Assembly (NCBI GenBank): GCA_024742275.1
Contig: JANSYS010000004.1
Span: forward strand, 62,001-126,000
DNA length: 64,000 bases
DNA from: Alphaproteobacteria bacterium
GTDB lineage: Bacteria; Pseudomonadota; Alphaproteobacteria; Thalassobaculales; Thalassobaculaceae
Direction: 5' to 3'
The translations under genes were made by a program, and so were the position numbers. The notes under the pieces were generated by a model. The model searched no databases. It was not told where the DNA came from and saw only the letters and a program-made list of their open reading frames with translations. Positions 47,715-56,930 of the stretch are shown in pieces; positions within the stretch are counted from its first letter, which is position 1; each line of letters begins with the position of its first letter.

Positions 47715-47857
47715 CGACGTGTCCGCATGGGACGGAGGAAGCCCAGGGTGGACCTCAGTCGCGGAAACAGGTTACCGAAAGATAGCGCGATGTGTCAATC
47801 GATGCGCGTATTGCGTGTTTCGGCGCTGCTCTGGACTGTGACCATGCCGGTCTAGCC

Positions 47858-48403
47858 TTAAAGGGACTTGCTCAGAATCACCGTGCGATAGTTGGTGTGC
47901 CCCCACTGGACGTACTCAATGAATCGGAAGCCGAGGCGGGTGTACCAGTCGACGAGATGGGTGGCCGGTTCGGCCGTATCGAGTGCGATCTCCGATGCCC
48001 CTACCGCCCGAGCCCGGTCTTCCAAGGCGGCGATCATGCGGCGGCCTATGCCGCGCGCCTGCAGGGACGGGTCGACGGCGAATTGGCTGAGAATGGCGAC
48101 GTCCCCTCGGCGATACCAGTCGCAAGCGACCGCCGGAAGTCCAGCCGGGTACAGCGTGACGGTGCCGACCAGTCTACCGTCGATCTCGGCGACGAAGCAC
48201 TCTCCGCTCTCCGCCCGCTCTTGAGTGACGGAGGCGGGTTGATCGACCGCTTTGTAGCGTAGGTTCATCGCGGCGAGCCGTGCGTAGGCGGCGTGCAGGA
48301 TTTCGGTCATCCGTTCGTAGGAATCGCCATCCGTCCTGCGGCGGATGACGACGGGAGAAGCGGTCTCTGCTGCGTGCTCTGCTGCGTACTCTGCTGCGTG
48401 CAT
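47858..48403 (-). CDS. GNAT-family N-acetyltransferase with N-terminal tetrapeptide repeats
   Basis: A 181-residue GNAT. The acetyl-CoA-binding segment is LSQFAVDPSLQARGIGRRMI, with the closing WYTRLGFRFIEYVQ. The first 13 residues are M plus three HAAE/YAAE units coded by three 12-bp tandem repeats right after the start codon. Such a repeat could change length by slippage. The acceptor is unknown. Divergent from a LysR regulator, a possible controller. Confidence 0.85.
   Translation of the reverse strand: MHAAEYAAEHAAETASPVVIRRRTDGDSYERMTEILHAAYARLAAMNLRYKAVDQPASVTQERAESGECFVAEIDGRLVGTVTLYPAGLPAVACDWYRRGDVAILSQFAVDPSLQARGIGRRMIAALEDRARAVGASEIALDTAEPATHLVDWYTRLGFRFIEYVQWGHTNYRTVILSKSL
48365..48400. 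repeat. three 12-bp tandem repeats at the GNAT start
   Basis: Three copies of CTCTGCTGCGTG, the middle one ending in A, directly follow the start codon on the minus strand. Each unit codes four residues, so copy changes keep the frame. Confidence 0.85.
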
Positions 48404-48461
48404 CGTCGGATCCCTTTCATACGCGGCGGATGTCTGTCGACAATGGCGTGAGTTCTACAGC

Positions 48462-48492
48462 CATACAAACGAGTAATGATCGTCAAAGTATG
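48462..48492. promoter_or_regulatory. possible LysR-type binding site
   Basis: An interrupted inverted repeat, CATAC ... GTATG, with inner ACGA/TCGT arms, lies in the 104-base gap between the divergent GNAT and LysR genes, 16 bases before the LysR ATG. It has the look of a LysR dyad, but the arms are imperfect. Confidence 0.35.
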
Positions 48493-48507
48493 AGATAAAC
48501 TGACGCT

Positions 48508-49446
48508 ATGTTGCGTCCGCTCCCACCCTTGAATGCGCTCAAAGCCTTCGAAGCTGCTGGTCGGCTAGGCAGTCTGGCTGCGGCGGCCGATGAACTTGGC
48601 GTGACTCACGGTGCGGTCAGCCGGCAGGTCAGGTTGCTGGAGGACTGGCTTGGCCGCCCGCTTTTCACCCGCTCCGCCAGCCGGATCGCGCTGACGGTGG
48701 ACGGCAAGTCTTTCCTTGCGGATGTGGGACAGGCCTTCACCACGCTGACTCTCGCGACCGCCCGGTATCTCGACAGAACGCCGCGCGCCGTGTTTCGGGT
48801 CAATGCGCCGCATACGTTCATGATGCGTTGGCTGATGCCGCGAGCCAGAAAGTTCCAACACATGCATCCGGGGATAGAGATCGCGCTCGATGCGTCATCG
48901 CAGCCGGTGGAGACGCTCCCGGGCCGGTTCGACGCAGCCATTCGACGGCAGCCCATGACCCTGTCCGGCTTCAAATCGACGCCGTTCCTGACGGAACAAT
49001 GCGTTCCGGTGATCAGTCCGGCTTTGGCGGCGCGTATCGGGCTGCGTGATCCTGCCGACTTGGCAGGGCATACGTTGTTGCACAGCAGGTCTCGGCCTGC
49101 GCTTTGGCCCGACTGGCTGGCGCTTGCCGGGGGACGCCATGTTCGACCGATCGGCGAACTGCATCTGGACGGTCTGATGCTCTCGATCGAGGCGGCGGCC
49201 CATGGACTCGGCGTGGCGATCGGGCCCTCGGCGCTGGTGGCGGACGACATAGCCAGTGGGCGCCTGATCGCGCCGATCGCTGCGCCGCGTCTTGTGCTAG
49301 AGCCCTTCCGAGTGATGGTTCCGGCGGACCCGATCGCCCATCCCGCTGCCATCGCCTTTCGCGATTGGCTGGTGGAAACGGCGGAGCGGGAGGGTGGGCT
49401 CGCGTCTATTAAGGGGCCGTCAAACGATGCCGAGCGGTTGGAGTAG
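48508..49446 (+). CDS. LysR-family transcriptional regulator (GcvA-like)
   Basis: A 312-residue LysR protein. The winged helix-turn-helix is LNALKAFEAAGRLGSLAAAA with the recognition helix THGAVSRQVRLLEDWLGRPL. The effector domain starts near residue 90 (RAVFRVNAPHTFMMRWLMPR), with a GcvA-like pattern. The target is likely the divergent GNAT gene, its own gene, or genes elsewhere. It converges on the SDR gene. Confidence 0.9.
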   Translation: MLRPLPPLNALKAFEAAGRLGSLAAAADELGVTHGAVSRQVRLLEDWLGRPLFTRSASRIALTVDGKSFLADVGQAFTTLTLATARYLDRTPRAVFRVNAPHTFMMRWLMPRARKFQHMHPGIEIALDASSQPVETLPGRFDAAIRRQPMTLSGFKSTPFLTEQCVPVISPALAARIGLRDPADLAGHTLLHSRSRPALWPDWLALAGGRHVRPIGELHLDGLMLSIEAAAHGLGVAIGPSALVADDIASGRLIAPIAAPRLVLEPFRVMVPADPIAHPAAIAFRDWLVETAEREGGLASIKGPSNDAERLE

Positions 49447-49452
49447 CGGTCT

Positions 49453-50436
49453 TCACTCCACCGGGTAGGGGCCGTCCTCGAAGACTTCGTCGTGATACCC
49501 CTTACTGCCGACGGCGCGGGCGAGATCGCTGCCGATGGGCGCGCCGCGCGAGATCTGGTCGAGGACCGCGCCGAAATCGTAGAGCGGTTTCCAGCCAAGC
49601 TCCCGCCGGGCCTTTGCATTGTCGTAGACCCGGTCGATCTCGTCGAACATCCGGTAGCCTAGGCGCCCGTAGATCTCGGCGAAGTCCGGATAGTGGGCGG
49701 CGACGATCTTGCCCGGATCCCCGCGGAGGCCCGGCAGATCGGCCCGCCTGAAAGGCGTGGTCGCGCTGACGATGTAGCGGGCGAAGCCGATCCGCGCCGC
49801 CCGGTCGAGGGCGTCGAGATGGGCTTGCGCGGCGTCCTCCAGATCCACACGACGGAAGAGGAACTCGTTGGCCTTGGCGTTGGTGTCGCTCCATCGGGCA
49901 CGGCGTTCCCGGTTGTCGTCCTCTTCCGGGAAGAAGCGGGACGTCCGCAGGATCAGACAGGGCAGACCGTGCCGTCGGTGGAACAGCTCGCACAGATCCT
50001 CGGCCGCGGTTTTGGTCACGCCGTAGATGTTCTTCGGCGCACCCCGGACGGTTTCGTCGATCCAGGCGGCGGGCGCGCCCGGCGGCGGTGTCAGGGCGCC
50101 GCCGAAGGCGCTTGTCGTGCTGGTGAAGACGAAGGCGGACAGGCCGATCCGCACCGACTCCTCCAGCAGCGTGAGAGTGCCGGTGATGTTGGTGTCGACG
50201 AAGTCCTGGCGGCGGTGGGTGCCGACATGGGGCTTGTGCAGCGTGGCGGTGTGCAGAACGGCATGCACCCCGTCCATCGCCTCCGCGACGAGGCCGGAGT
50301 CGCCGACGGAGCCGACGATGTCGGTGTACGGACTAGCTTGAACGTCGAAGCCAATCGCGTGGTGACCGCTGCCGGACAGAACCCGCATCAGCGCCTCGCC
50401 GAGATGTCCCGCGCTGCCCGTGACTAGGATGCGCAT
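49453..50436 (-). CDS. NAD-dependent epimerase/dehydratase (extended SDR)
   Basis: A 327-residue extended SDR. The NAD-binding motif is ILVTGSAGHLGEALMR. The catalytic Tyr-x-x-x-Lys is in NIYGVTKTAAEDL, with the Ser region FTSTTSAFGG before it. It probably works on a nucleotide sugar or a related alcohol; the substrate is unclear. The start at 50436 (MRILVTG) is preferred; an ATG two codons earlier is in frame. It follows an exported protein gene on the same strand. Confidence 0.85.
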   Translation of the reverse strand: MRILVTGSAGHLGEALMRVLSGSGHHAIGFDVQASPYTDIVGSVGDSGLVAEAMDGVHAVLHTATLHKPHVGTHRRQDFVDTNITGTLTLLEESVRIGLSAFVFTSTTSAFGGALTPPPGAPAAWIDETVRGAPKNIYGVTKTAAEDLCELFHRRHGLPCLILRTSRFFPEEDDNRERRARWSDTNAKANEFLFRRVDLEDAAQAHLDALDRAARIGFARYIVSATTPFRRADLPGLRGDPGKIVAAHYPDFAEIYGRLGYRMFDEIDRVYDNAKARRELGWKPLYDFGAVLDQISRGAPIGSDLARAVGSKGYHDEVFEDGPYPVE

Positions 50437-50483
50437 CGTCACTCTTCGGTGTCATCGGCTGCCCAGCTCCATTCCATCCGTCG

Positions 50484-51371
50484 TCAATACCCGACCTCGG
50501 CCTCCCAAAGCTCGTCGTTGAGTTCGCGCATGGTTCGGTCGTGGGCGCTCTCGAGGCAGCCGCGCAGGGTCAGCTTGAAGCCCATCTCGGCGAACTGGCC
50601 GCAACGATCGAGTTCGCTCCTGGCGCGTGCGATGCCCGCGTCGGACAGGCTCTTCAATTCGCCGGAGTCGACAACGGTCGACCATAGCGCCGCCCGTTTG
50701 AATGGGTCGACCGCGTTCGGATCTACCCCGCCGGATACCGCCGTCGGCAAACGGTCGATCAGCCGGGTGAGCGTGACCGCAGCGTCCGGGCGTTGTTTGC
50801 CCGGATGGAAGAAATCGGAGGCGGTGAAGCGTGGCGAGCCGAATGCGGTCTCCGCGTCGCGCTCGGCAATGGCGTCGGGCAACGGCTTGTCGGTCAACGG
50901 CACGAGGGAGACCATGGGGGCGATCCGCACCGATACGGCGCTTGCGTCGAGCGAGGCCAAACGCGCGGAGTCCATCGAAATCCGCGTTCGAGTGAAATGC
51001 CCGTCGCTGGTATAGGCCAGCAGGCCGGCTCCGGAGAATTCCCGTGTGCTGCCGTCGGTCTTTCGGACGATCAGGGTGACGTCGCCGCCGCCCGCCGTGT
51101 CGTAGGCCTGGCCGGCTGCTGGCGGCGGCCGGTCCTCCTGCAGACAGAACGACGACACGAGGGCCTGGCAGGTGCCGCCATCGCAGAGCAGAGGAATCGG
51201 CGTCATATGGGCGACGAGCCCAAGCACCTGTGGCGGCAGTTCGTTCTCCTGACGAACCGACGTCCGTGCGTCCGCGTTGGCAGGCGGTGCGGCGGCGAGA
51301 AGGGCGGCGAACCCCATCGAGACCACTGCGGCGAAAGCCATTCTGCGGTGTGTTAGGCGAAACGGGCCCAT
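50484..51371 (-). CDS. exported protein of unknown function
   Basis: A 295-residue protein with an N-terminal signal peptide (MAFAAVVSMGFAALLAAAPP, cut near ANA-DA). The mature part has four cysteines, two of them in LLCDGGTCQALVSSFC, and no known motif. The ATG at 51371 follows a GGGAGG site; an internal ATG 10 codons later would give a shorter signal. It lies 47 bases upstream of the SDR gene. Family not recognised. Confidence 0.65.
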   Translation of the reverse strand: MGPFRLTHRRMAFAAVVSMGFAALLAAAPPANADARTSVRQENELPPQVLGLVAHMTPIPLLCDGGTCQALVSSFCLQEDRPPPAAGQAYDTAGGGDVTLIVRKTDGSTREFSGAGLLAYTSDGHFTRTRISMDSARLASLDASAVSVRIAPMVSLVPLTDKPLPDAIAERDAETAFGSPRFTASDFFHPGKQRPDAAVTLTRLIDRLPTAVSGGVDPNAVDPFKRAALWSTVVDSGELKSLSDAGIARARSELDRCGQFAEMGFKLTLRGCLESAHDRTMRELNDELWEAEVGY

Positions 51372-51591
51372 GGGACCTCCCTCGGGCGGATCCGACGGGA
51401 CGCCGTTCAGCCCTGTCTGTCGGTTATAAAGGAAGTATGAGACCGCCCCGCTCGCGCCGCAAGTCCGGAGGCCGCGACGGGGCATTCAGCGGTCCGATGG
51501 TCCAACTCCGACTTGTTCCTGTCGCGCCCGGCGCAGAACCCTGGACGTACGGGCGCAATATCGTCCTTCAGCGTGGTGTTGGAGACCGGCC

Positions 51592-53178
51592 ATGAGCGAC
51601 GACTTGGCGGAGACTGCGGGTATGGAAGAGGCGGGCGGCCGGCGGGAGAGGCGCGGACGCTCGGGCGGCGGCGGCCGGGACGCGCGCCGGGCGGCACGGG
51701 GCAGGCCCTCGACGCTCTACAGCCCTTTCATCTCGCGGCGGATCGCCACCTTCGACGTGCTGTCCGAAGAAGGGCTGGAGATCATCGAGAACAACGCGGA
51801 GACGATCCTTGAAGAGATCGGTATCGAGTTCCGCGACGACGCCGAATCGCTGGCCATGTGGCGCGACGCCGGCGCCGATGTCGACGGTGAGCGGGTTCGT
51901 ATGCCCCGCGGACTCGCCCGCTCCCTGATCAAGACGGCGCCGGCCACTTTTACCCAGCATGCTCGAAACCCCGAGCGCTCCGTCGAGATCGGCGGCGGCA
52001 ATACGGTATTCGCGCCGGTCTACGGACCGCCCTTCGTCAGCGACATCGACGGTGGACGTCGCTACGCGACCATCGAGGACTTCCAGAACTTCGTGAAGCT
52101 GGCCTACAGCCATCAAGGTCTGCACCACTCCGGCGGCACCGTGTGCGAGCCTGTCGACCTGCCGGTGAACAAGCGGCACTTCGACATGGTCTACGCCCAT
52201 ATCAAGTATTCCGACAAACCCTTCATGGGCTCCGTCACCCACCCGGATCGGGCGCTGGACACGCTGGAGATGGCGAAGATCGTCTTCGGCGCCGAGTTCC
52301 TCGAAAGCAACACGGTCCTGGTCTCGCTGATCAACGCCAACTCGCCGATGACCTGGGACGCCACCATGCTCGGCGCCCTCAAGAACTACGCCCGCAATAA
52401 CCAGGCGGTGATCACCACCCCGTTCATCCTCGCCGGCGCCATGTCGCCGGTCACGGTCGCCGGAACCTTGGCGCAAACCCTGGCCGAGGCGATGGCCGGC
52501 ATGGCTTTCGCCCAACTCTGCCGCCCGGGCGCGCCGGTGATCTTCGGTAGCTTCGCCTCCTCTATCTCGATGCAGTCCGGTGCGCCGACCTTCGGCACGC
52601 CGGAGCCGGCCCTGGTTCTCTACGGCTGCGCCCAGCTTGCCCGGCGGCTCAATGTGCCGTTCCGGTCCGGCGGATCTCTCTGCGGCTCCAAGGTGCCGGA
52701 CGCCCAGGCGGCCTTCGAAAGCGCGAACACTCTGTTTCCGACGGTCATGGGCGGCGTGAACTTCGTGCTGCACGCCGCAGGCTGGTTGGAAGGCGGACTG
52801 GTTAGTTCCTACGAGAAGTTCATGATGGACGCCGACCAGTGCGCGATGATGCGGACCATGCTGGAAGGGGTCGATCTGAGCGACAACGGCCAGGCGATGG
52901 ATGCGATCCGCGAGGTCGGGCCGGGCGCCCATTTTCTCGGTTGCACCCACACCCAGGCGAATTTCGAAAAGGCGTTCTACCGCTCCTCGATCGCCGACAA
53001 CGCGACCTACGAGCAGTGGAACTCGGAGGGGAGCCGGGACACGTACCAACGGGCCGGCGATCTCGTGAAGAAATCTCTGGCAGAGTACGAGGCCCCGGCC
53101 CTGGATCCGGCCGTGGATGAAGCGCTCGTCGAGTTCATGGATCGACGCAAGGCGAGCTTCCCCGACAGCAATGTATGA
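51592..53178 (+). CDS. trimethylamine methyltransferase (MttB) family protein, no pyrrolysine
   Basis: A 528-residue MttB-superfamily (COG5598) protein. An Arg/Gly-rich N-terminal tail of ~45 residues precedes a TIM barrel (FEDFQNFVKLAYSHQG-like region, LVSLINANSPMTWDATMLGA, VTVAGTLAQTLAEAMAGMAF). There is no in-frame TAG, so it is not a pyrrolysine enzyme. Non-pyrrolysine members include glycine betaine methyltransferase, which feeds a corrinoid protein. No corrinoid-protein gene is next to it. The likely substrate is a quaternary amine, by family only. Confidence 0.85.
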   Translation: MSDDLAETAGMEEAGGRRERRGRSGGGGRDARRAARGRPSTLYSPFISRRIATFDVLSEEGLEIIENNAETILEEIGIEFRDDAESLAMWRDAGADVDGERVRMPRGLARSLIKTAPATFTQHARNPERSVEIGGGNTVFAPVYGPPFVSDIDGGRRYATIEDFQNFVKLAYSHQGLHHSGGTVCEPVDLPVNKRHFDMVYAHIKYSDKPFMGSVTHPDRALDTLEMAKIVFGAEFLESNTVLVSLINANSPMTWDATMLGALKNYARNNQAVITTPFILAGAMSPVTVAGTLAQTLAEAMAGMAFAQLCRPGAPVIFGSFASSISMQSGAPTFGTPEPALVLYGCAQLARRLNVPFRSGGSLCGSKVPDAQAAFESANTLFPTVMGGVNFVLHAAGWLEGGLVSSYEKFMMDADQCAMMRTMLEGVDLSDNGQAMDAIREVGPGAHFLGCTHTQANFEKAFYRSSIADNATYEQWNSEGSRDTYQRAGDLVKKSLAEYEAPALDPAVDEALVEFMDRRKASFPDSNV

Positions 53179-53212
53179 TGTCGGGGACGTGTGATGTTGG
53201 GCCGGGTTCCGG

Positions 53213-54079
53213 TCAGGCCGTGGCCCGGCTCCTGCTTGCGTGGTACGCGCCGCTGCCTCGATGCAGAACGGTATCGGTCGCCATCACGGCGCCAGGGGCG
53301 AGGTCGGACTCCGCTTCCAGCCGAGAATAGATCGGGGTGAAGTCCTCGGCGGTGGCCTTGCGCAACGCCTCGAAACCGTCGATGACGAAGAAGGTCTCCT
53401 GGAAATCGTCGATCCTGTAGTCGGTGCGCATCACCCGCTCCAGATCGAAGCTGATTCGGTTGGGCGACTCGTCGTCCAGGGCGAAAACCGTCTCTCCTCG
53501 GGACGAGGCGATGCCGGCGCCGAAGATCCGCATCCCGTCCTCCGACCGGCTGAGGCCGAACTCCACCGTGTACCAGTAGAGCCGCGCCAGCCTTTCGAGC
53601 GCTCCCTGGTCCTCAGCCTTCAATCCTCCCTTCCCGTATTCCTGCATGTAGTCGGCATAGACCGGGTCCAGCAGCAGCGGAACATGCCCGAAGACGTCAT
53701 GGAAAACGTCCGGTTCCTCCAGATAGTCCAATTCGTCCATGCTTCGGATGAAGCAGGTAGCGGGGAATCGGCGATTTGCGAGGTGATCGAAGAACGTCGC
53801 GTCCGGGACGAGACCCGGAACGGCGACAACAGTCCAGCCGGTGGCCGCATTCAGTGTCTCGTTCAGCCGCCGGAAATCCGGTACGCCGCCGCCGTCCATA
53901 TCAAGCGCGTCCACATGGGCGAGGAACTCCGGAACCACCCGGTCCTTGAGGAGCGGGACTTGACGCTCGGCCAACACCCGCCATGTGGCATGTTCTTCTT
54001 CGGTATAGGCGTCCCTATTCTGGTCTATGGTGAAGTCGGCCTTGATGTCGGCCGTGTCGCGGTGAATTTCCAACGGCAT
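53213..54079 (-). CDS. phhA: phenylalanine 4-monooxygenase
   Basis: A 288-residue aromatic amino acid hydroxylase that turns phenylalanine into tyrosine with tetrahydropterin and O2. The iron ligands are His127 and His132 (DVFHDVFGHVPLL) and Glu173 (YWYTVEFGL). The length fits bacterial PhhA, without a regulatory domain. The ATG at 54079 begins the homology (MPLEIHRDTADI); the frame is open 25 codons further. No phhB (pterin dehydratase) is adjacent. Confidence 0.95.
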   Translation of the reverse strand: MPLEIHRDTADIKADFTIDQNRDAYTEEEHATWRVLAERQVPLLKDRVVPEFLAHVDALDMDGGGVPDFRRLNETLNAATGWTVVAVPGLVPDATFFDHLANRRFPATCFIRSMDELDYLEEPDVFHDVFGHVPLLLDPVYADYMQEYGKGGLKAEDQGALERLARLYWYTVEFGLSRSEDGMRIFGAGIASSRGETVFALDDESPNRISFDLERVMRTDYRIDDFQETFFVIDGFEALRKATAEDFTPIYSRLEAESDLAPGAVMATDTVLHRGSGAYHASRSRATA

Positions 54080-54128
54080 AGTCTGACCTGCTGATCTGGT
54101 GGGATAGTCGCCCTGCGCGTGTCGACCG

Positions 54129-54515
54129 TTAGAAGAAGTCGCCGGGACGGTCAATCGCTTCCTCGTTCGACAACCGTAGCCAGCCTTTAACCACTCGATA
54201 AATCAGCCAGAGGTAGGCAAATCCAAGGAGCAGGAAGCCGAGGCCGAGTACCCACCAGGTCAGGCCGCCGATCACGGTCATCAGCAGCCAGAGCCAGAAC
54301 GTTCGGATCTGCCAGCGGATATGCGTCTCCAGATAGGTTCCCTCCACGTCGCCGCGCTTCAGATAGGCGATGACGACCGCGAGGATGATTGGAATCTGAA
54401 AGACCAGATTGGCTGCGTACAGCGCGTAGATTACGTGTACCGCCAGTCGATCGTTCTCCGGCGCGGAGAGCTTGAAGGGCAGGGTGCGGCGTTGCACGGC
54501 GCGTGTTTCGGACAT
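54129..54515 (-). CDS. DUF4870-like membrane protein
   Basis: A 128-residue protein with about three membrane helices: VIYALYAANLVFQIPIILAV, TFWLWLLMTVIGGLTWWVLG and LGFLLLGFAYLWLIYRVVKG. The arrangement and the LETHIRWQIRTFW segment resemble DUF4870. It is 49 bases upstream of phhA on the same strand, so both may share a transcript. Function unknown. Confidence 0.75.
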   Translation of the reverse strand: MSETRAVQRRTLPFKLSAPENDRLAVHVIYALYAANLVFQIPIILAVVIAYLKRGDVEGTYLETHIRWQIRTFWLWLLMTVIGGLTWWVLGLGFLLLGFAYLWLIYRVVKGWLRLSNEEAIDRPGDFF

Positions 54516-54604
54516 CCAGTCTTTCTCCTCACTCGATCACCGCTTTAAGGTGTGAACGCATCGCGCGTTTCGCAACGTTTCGCCCCCTCATCCGGAGACG
54601 CCAC

Positions 54605-55669
54605 ATGGTCTCGTCCAATCCGACCGCTCAGCCCCGCGTGAACCTTCATAGCGACACCGCCACCCGCCCGACGCCGGGTATGCGCAAGGCGATTGCCGAG
54701 GCGGAGGTGGGGGACGAGCAGGCGGGCGAGGATCCGACGACCATCCGCCTGCAGGAGAAGGTGGCGGAGCTGCTCGGCAAGGAGGCGGCCGTGTTCCTGC
54801 CGAGCGGGACCATGTGCAACGAGATCTCCTACCGGGTCTGGTGCGACCATGGCGACGAGATCATCCTGGAGGAGAACAGCCACGCCCTGCACTACGAGGT
54901 CGGGGGTCCCGGCGCGCTTGCCGGCGTGATGACCCGCACCATCCAGGGCACCCGGGGCTGGTTCACCGCCGATCAGGTCGAGGCGCTGATCCGTCCGAAG
55001 TCGCGCCACATGCCGCGCCAGAAGCTGGTGTCCGTCGAGAACACCGCGAACATGGCCGGCGGCACGATCTGGCCGCTCGACACCCTGAAGGACGTGGCCG
55101 GAGCGGCCCGCCAGCATGGCATGCGCGTGCATATGGACGGCGCCCGCCTGCCCAACGCGGTGGTCGCCTCGGGCGTCTCGTTCGCCGAGTTCGCCGCCCC
55201 CTGCGACAGCGCCTGGATCGATCTGTCCAAAGGGCTCGGCTGTCCCATCGGCGGCGTTCTCGCCGGCGAGCGGGACTTCATCGAGGAGTGTTGGCGGTTC
55301 AAGCACCAGTTCGGCGGCGCGCTGCGCCAGTCGGGCATCGTCGCGGCGGCGGGGATCTACGCCCTCGACCACCATGTCGACCGGCTGGCCGACGACCACG
55401 CCCATGCGAAGCGCCTGGCCGAGGGAATAGAGGACGTGGACGGCATCTCCGTCGATCCGGCCTCGGTCGAAACCAACATGGTGTTCTTCGACGTCTCGGG
55501 CACGGGCATAGACGGGCCGGAATTCTCTCGCCGCCTAATGGCAGAGCACGAAGTGAAGATCAGTGCGGTGCAGCCAACGATCCTGCGGGCGGTGACCTAT
55601 CTCGGCATAGAGGATCCGGACATCGAGTACGCCATCGCGGCGATCCGACGGGTGGCAGCGGAGGCGTAG
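54605..55669 (+). CDS. ltaA: threonine aldolase family PLP enzyme (beta-eliminating lyase)
   Basis: A 354-residue fold-type I PLP enzyme of the low-specificity or L-allo-threonine aldolase group. Landmarks are NLHSDTATRPTPGMRKAI, FLPSGTMCNEISYRVWC, MDGARLPNA and the PLP Lys209 (WIDLSKGLGCPIGG). It splits threonine or allo-threonine to glycine and acetaldehyde. Stereochemistry cannot be read from sequence. The ATG at 54605 begins the homology; the open frame upstream is spurious. Confidence 0.88.
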   Translation: MVSSNPTAQPRVNLHSDTATRPTPGMRKAIAEAEVGDEQAGEDPTTIRLQEKVAELLGKEAAVFLPSGTMCNEISYRVWCDHGDEIILEENSHALHYEVGGPGALAGVMTRTIQGTRGWFTADQVEALIRPKSRHMPRQKLVSVENTANMAGGTIWPLDTLKDVAGAARQHGMRVHMDGARLPNAVVASGVSFAEFAAPCDSAWIDLSKGLGCPIGGVLAGERDFIEECWRFKHQFGGALRQSGIVAAAGIYALDHHVDRLADDHAHAKRLAEGIEDVDGISVDPASVETNMVFFDVSGTGIDGPEFSRRLMAEHEVKISAVQPTILRAVTYLGIEDPDIEYAIAAIRRVAAEA

Positions 55670-55716
55670 GACGGCGAGCGCATTGCCTGCGGTCACCGTA
55701 TAGCGACGCTACGCCG

Positions 55717-56118
55717 TTACCGCGCCTCGATGGTTCCAGGGAAGGTTCTGATGGTGCCGGGGCGAGGGTCGATCGTCCCGATCGGCGGTCTTGGTTTTTC
55801 CGGCCGTTGGAGCGGATTGCGCATCTCGATCGGTTCCGGCGGTTTGGGCGGATCGCCCGGCTGGAGGCGCGGCGGTTGGGTCGGTTGTCGGGAGCGCTGT
55901 TCGACAGGTTCCTTCGGCGGTGCCGGGTTGCCGTCCAAGGGGGCCGGCTTCTCCGCATCTGGTTTCGGCGGAACGATCTCCCGCAGAGGCGTCCCCTCGG
56001 ACAGCGGATGTCGTGGCGTCCGCATCTCGACGGTGCTGGCGGTCTGGGCTTGACCGGCGTCGGCTGCGAGCCACAGTCCGAACGAGAGGGCTGCGAGAAC
56101 GGCGGCCCGGCGCATCAC
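55717..56118 (-). CDS. proline-rich exported protein of unknown function
   Basis: A 133-residue protein with a signal peptide (MMRRAAVLAALSFGLWLAAD, cut near GQAQ-TA). The mature part is about a quarter proline and probably unfolded (KPAPLDGNPAPPKEPVEQRS and similar). No cysteine follows the signal. It is 12 bases after cysQ and is probably the last gene of the coxL-like/cysQ run. Function unknown. Confidence 0.65.
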   Translation of the reverse strand: MMRRAAVLAALSFGLWLAADAGQAQTASTVEMRTPRHPLSEGTPLREIVPPKPDAEKPAPLDGNPAPPKEPVEQRSRQPTQPPRLQPGDPPKPPEPIEMRNPLQRPEKPRPPIGTIDPRPGTIRTFPGTIEAR

Positions 56119-56130
56119 CCGCTGTCCCAG

Positions 56131-56925
56131 TCAGACCGCGCCGCGCGCGATGAAGTGTCCGTTCCGGAAGTTCGGCTTCGCGTAGTCGAAGGGAGAGCCG
56201 TCGAACGTCGTCATCGACCCGCCGGCGGCGAGCAGGACCGCGTGGCCCGCGGCGGTGTCCCACTCCATGGTCGGGCCGGTACGCGGGTAGAGATCCGCTT
56301 CGCCCCGCGCCACCAGGCAGAACTTGAGGGCGGAGCCGCGCGAGACGCTCTCCTTGACCGTCATGGTGTCGATGTAGGCCTCGAGCTCCGGGTTGCGATG
56401 GCTGCGGCTGGCGACGATGGTCAGGCCGTCCGGACCGGGTCGGCGCACCGAGATCGGCGTGCGCACGCCCTCGGCGGTCTCCTCCCAGGCACCGTGGCCG
56501 AGCGCGCCGCCCCAGACCATGCCGTCGACCGGAGTGTGCAGCGCGCCCAGCACTGGGACGCCGTCCCAGATCAGCCCGATATTGACCGTGAAGTCGTTGC
56601 GCTTGTTGATGAATTCCTTCGTGCCGTCGAGCGGATCGACCAGCCAGAACCGGCCGCCGGAGACGTCGGGGATGTCACCCGCTTCCACGCTCTCCTCGGC
56701 CACCACGGGGATGTCCGGGGTCAGCGCCTTCAGCACCGGTACGATATGGGCGTCGGCGGCGCGGTCGGCGGCGGTCACCGGGCTGCCGTCGGTCTTGTCG
56801 ATGACGTCGATCTCGGCCCGGTAGTAGGGAAGGATGATCTCTCCGGCCTCGCGGGCCAGGATGGCGATGGCGTCGAGCAGGGCGATCCGGTCGGCCGGAT
56901 CGACCGCTGTCACGACTGAAGGCAT
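56131..56925 (-). CDS. cysQ: 3'(2'),5'-bisphosphate nucleotidase
   Basis: A 264-residue inositol-monophosphatase-type enzyme. It removes phosphate from 3'-phosphoadenosine 5'-phosphate, recycling the by-product of sulfate assimilation. The metal motifs are VVAEESVEAGD, FWLVDPLDGTKEFINKR and MEWDTAAGHAVLLAAGG. It starts 5 bases after the molybdenum hydroxylase gene stop, so they are in one operon, though the functional link is unclear. Confidence 0.93.
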   Translation of the reverse strand: MPSVVTAVDPADRIALLDAIAILAREAGEIILPYYRAEIDVIDKTDGSPVTAADRAADAHIVPVLKALTPDIPVVAEESVEAGDIPDVSGGRFWLVDPLDGTKEFINKRNDFTVNIGLIWDGVPVLGALHTPVDGMVWGGALGHGAWEETAEGVRTPISVRRPGPDGLTIVASRSHRNPELEAYIDTMTVKESVSRGSALKFCLVARGEADLYPRTGPTMEWDTAAGHAVLLAAGGSMTTFDGSPFDYAKPNFRNGHFIARGAV

Positions 56926-56930
56926 GACGT

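Noticed and set aside
47790..47855. A 21-codon frame after the terminator
   Set aside because: No ribosome site and no likeness to known small proteins; chance is the simpler reading.
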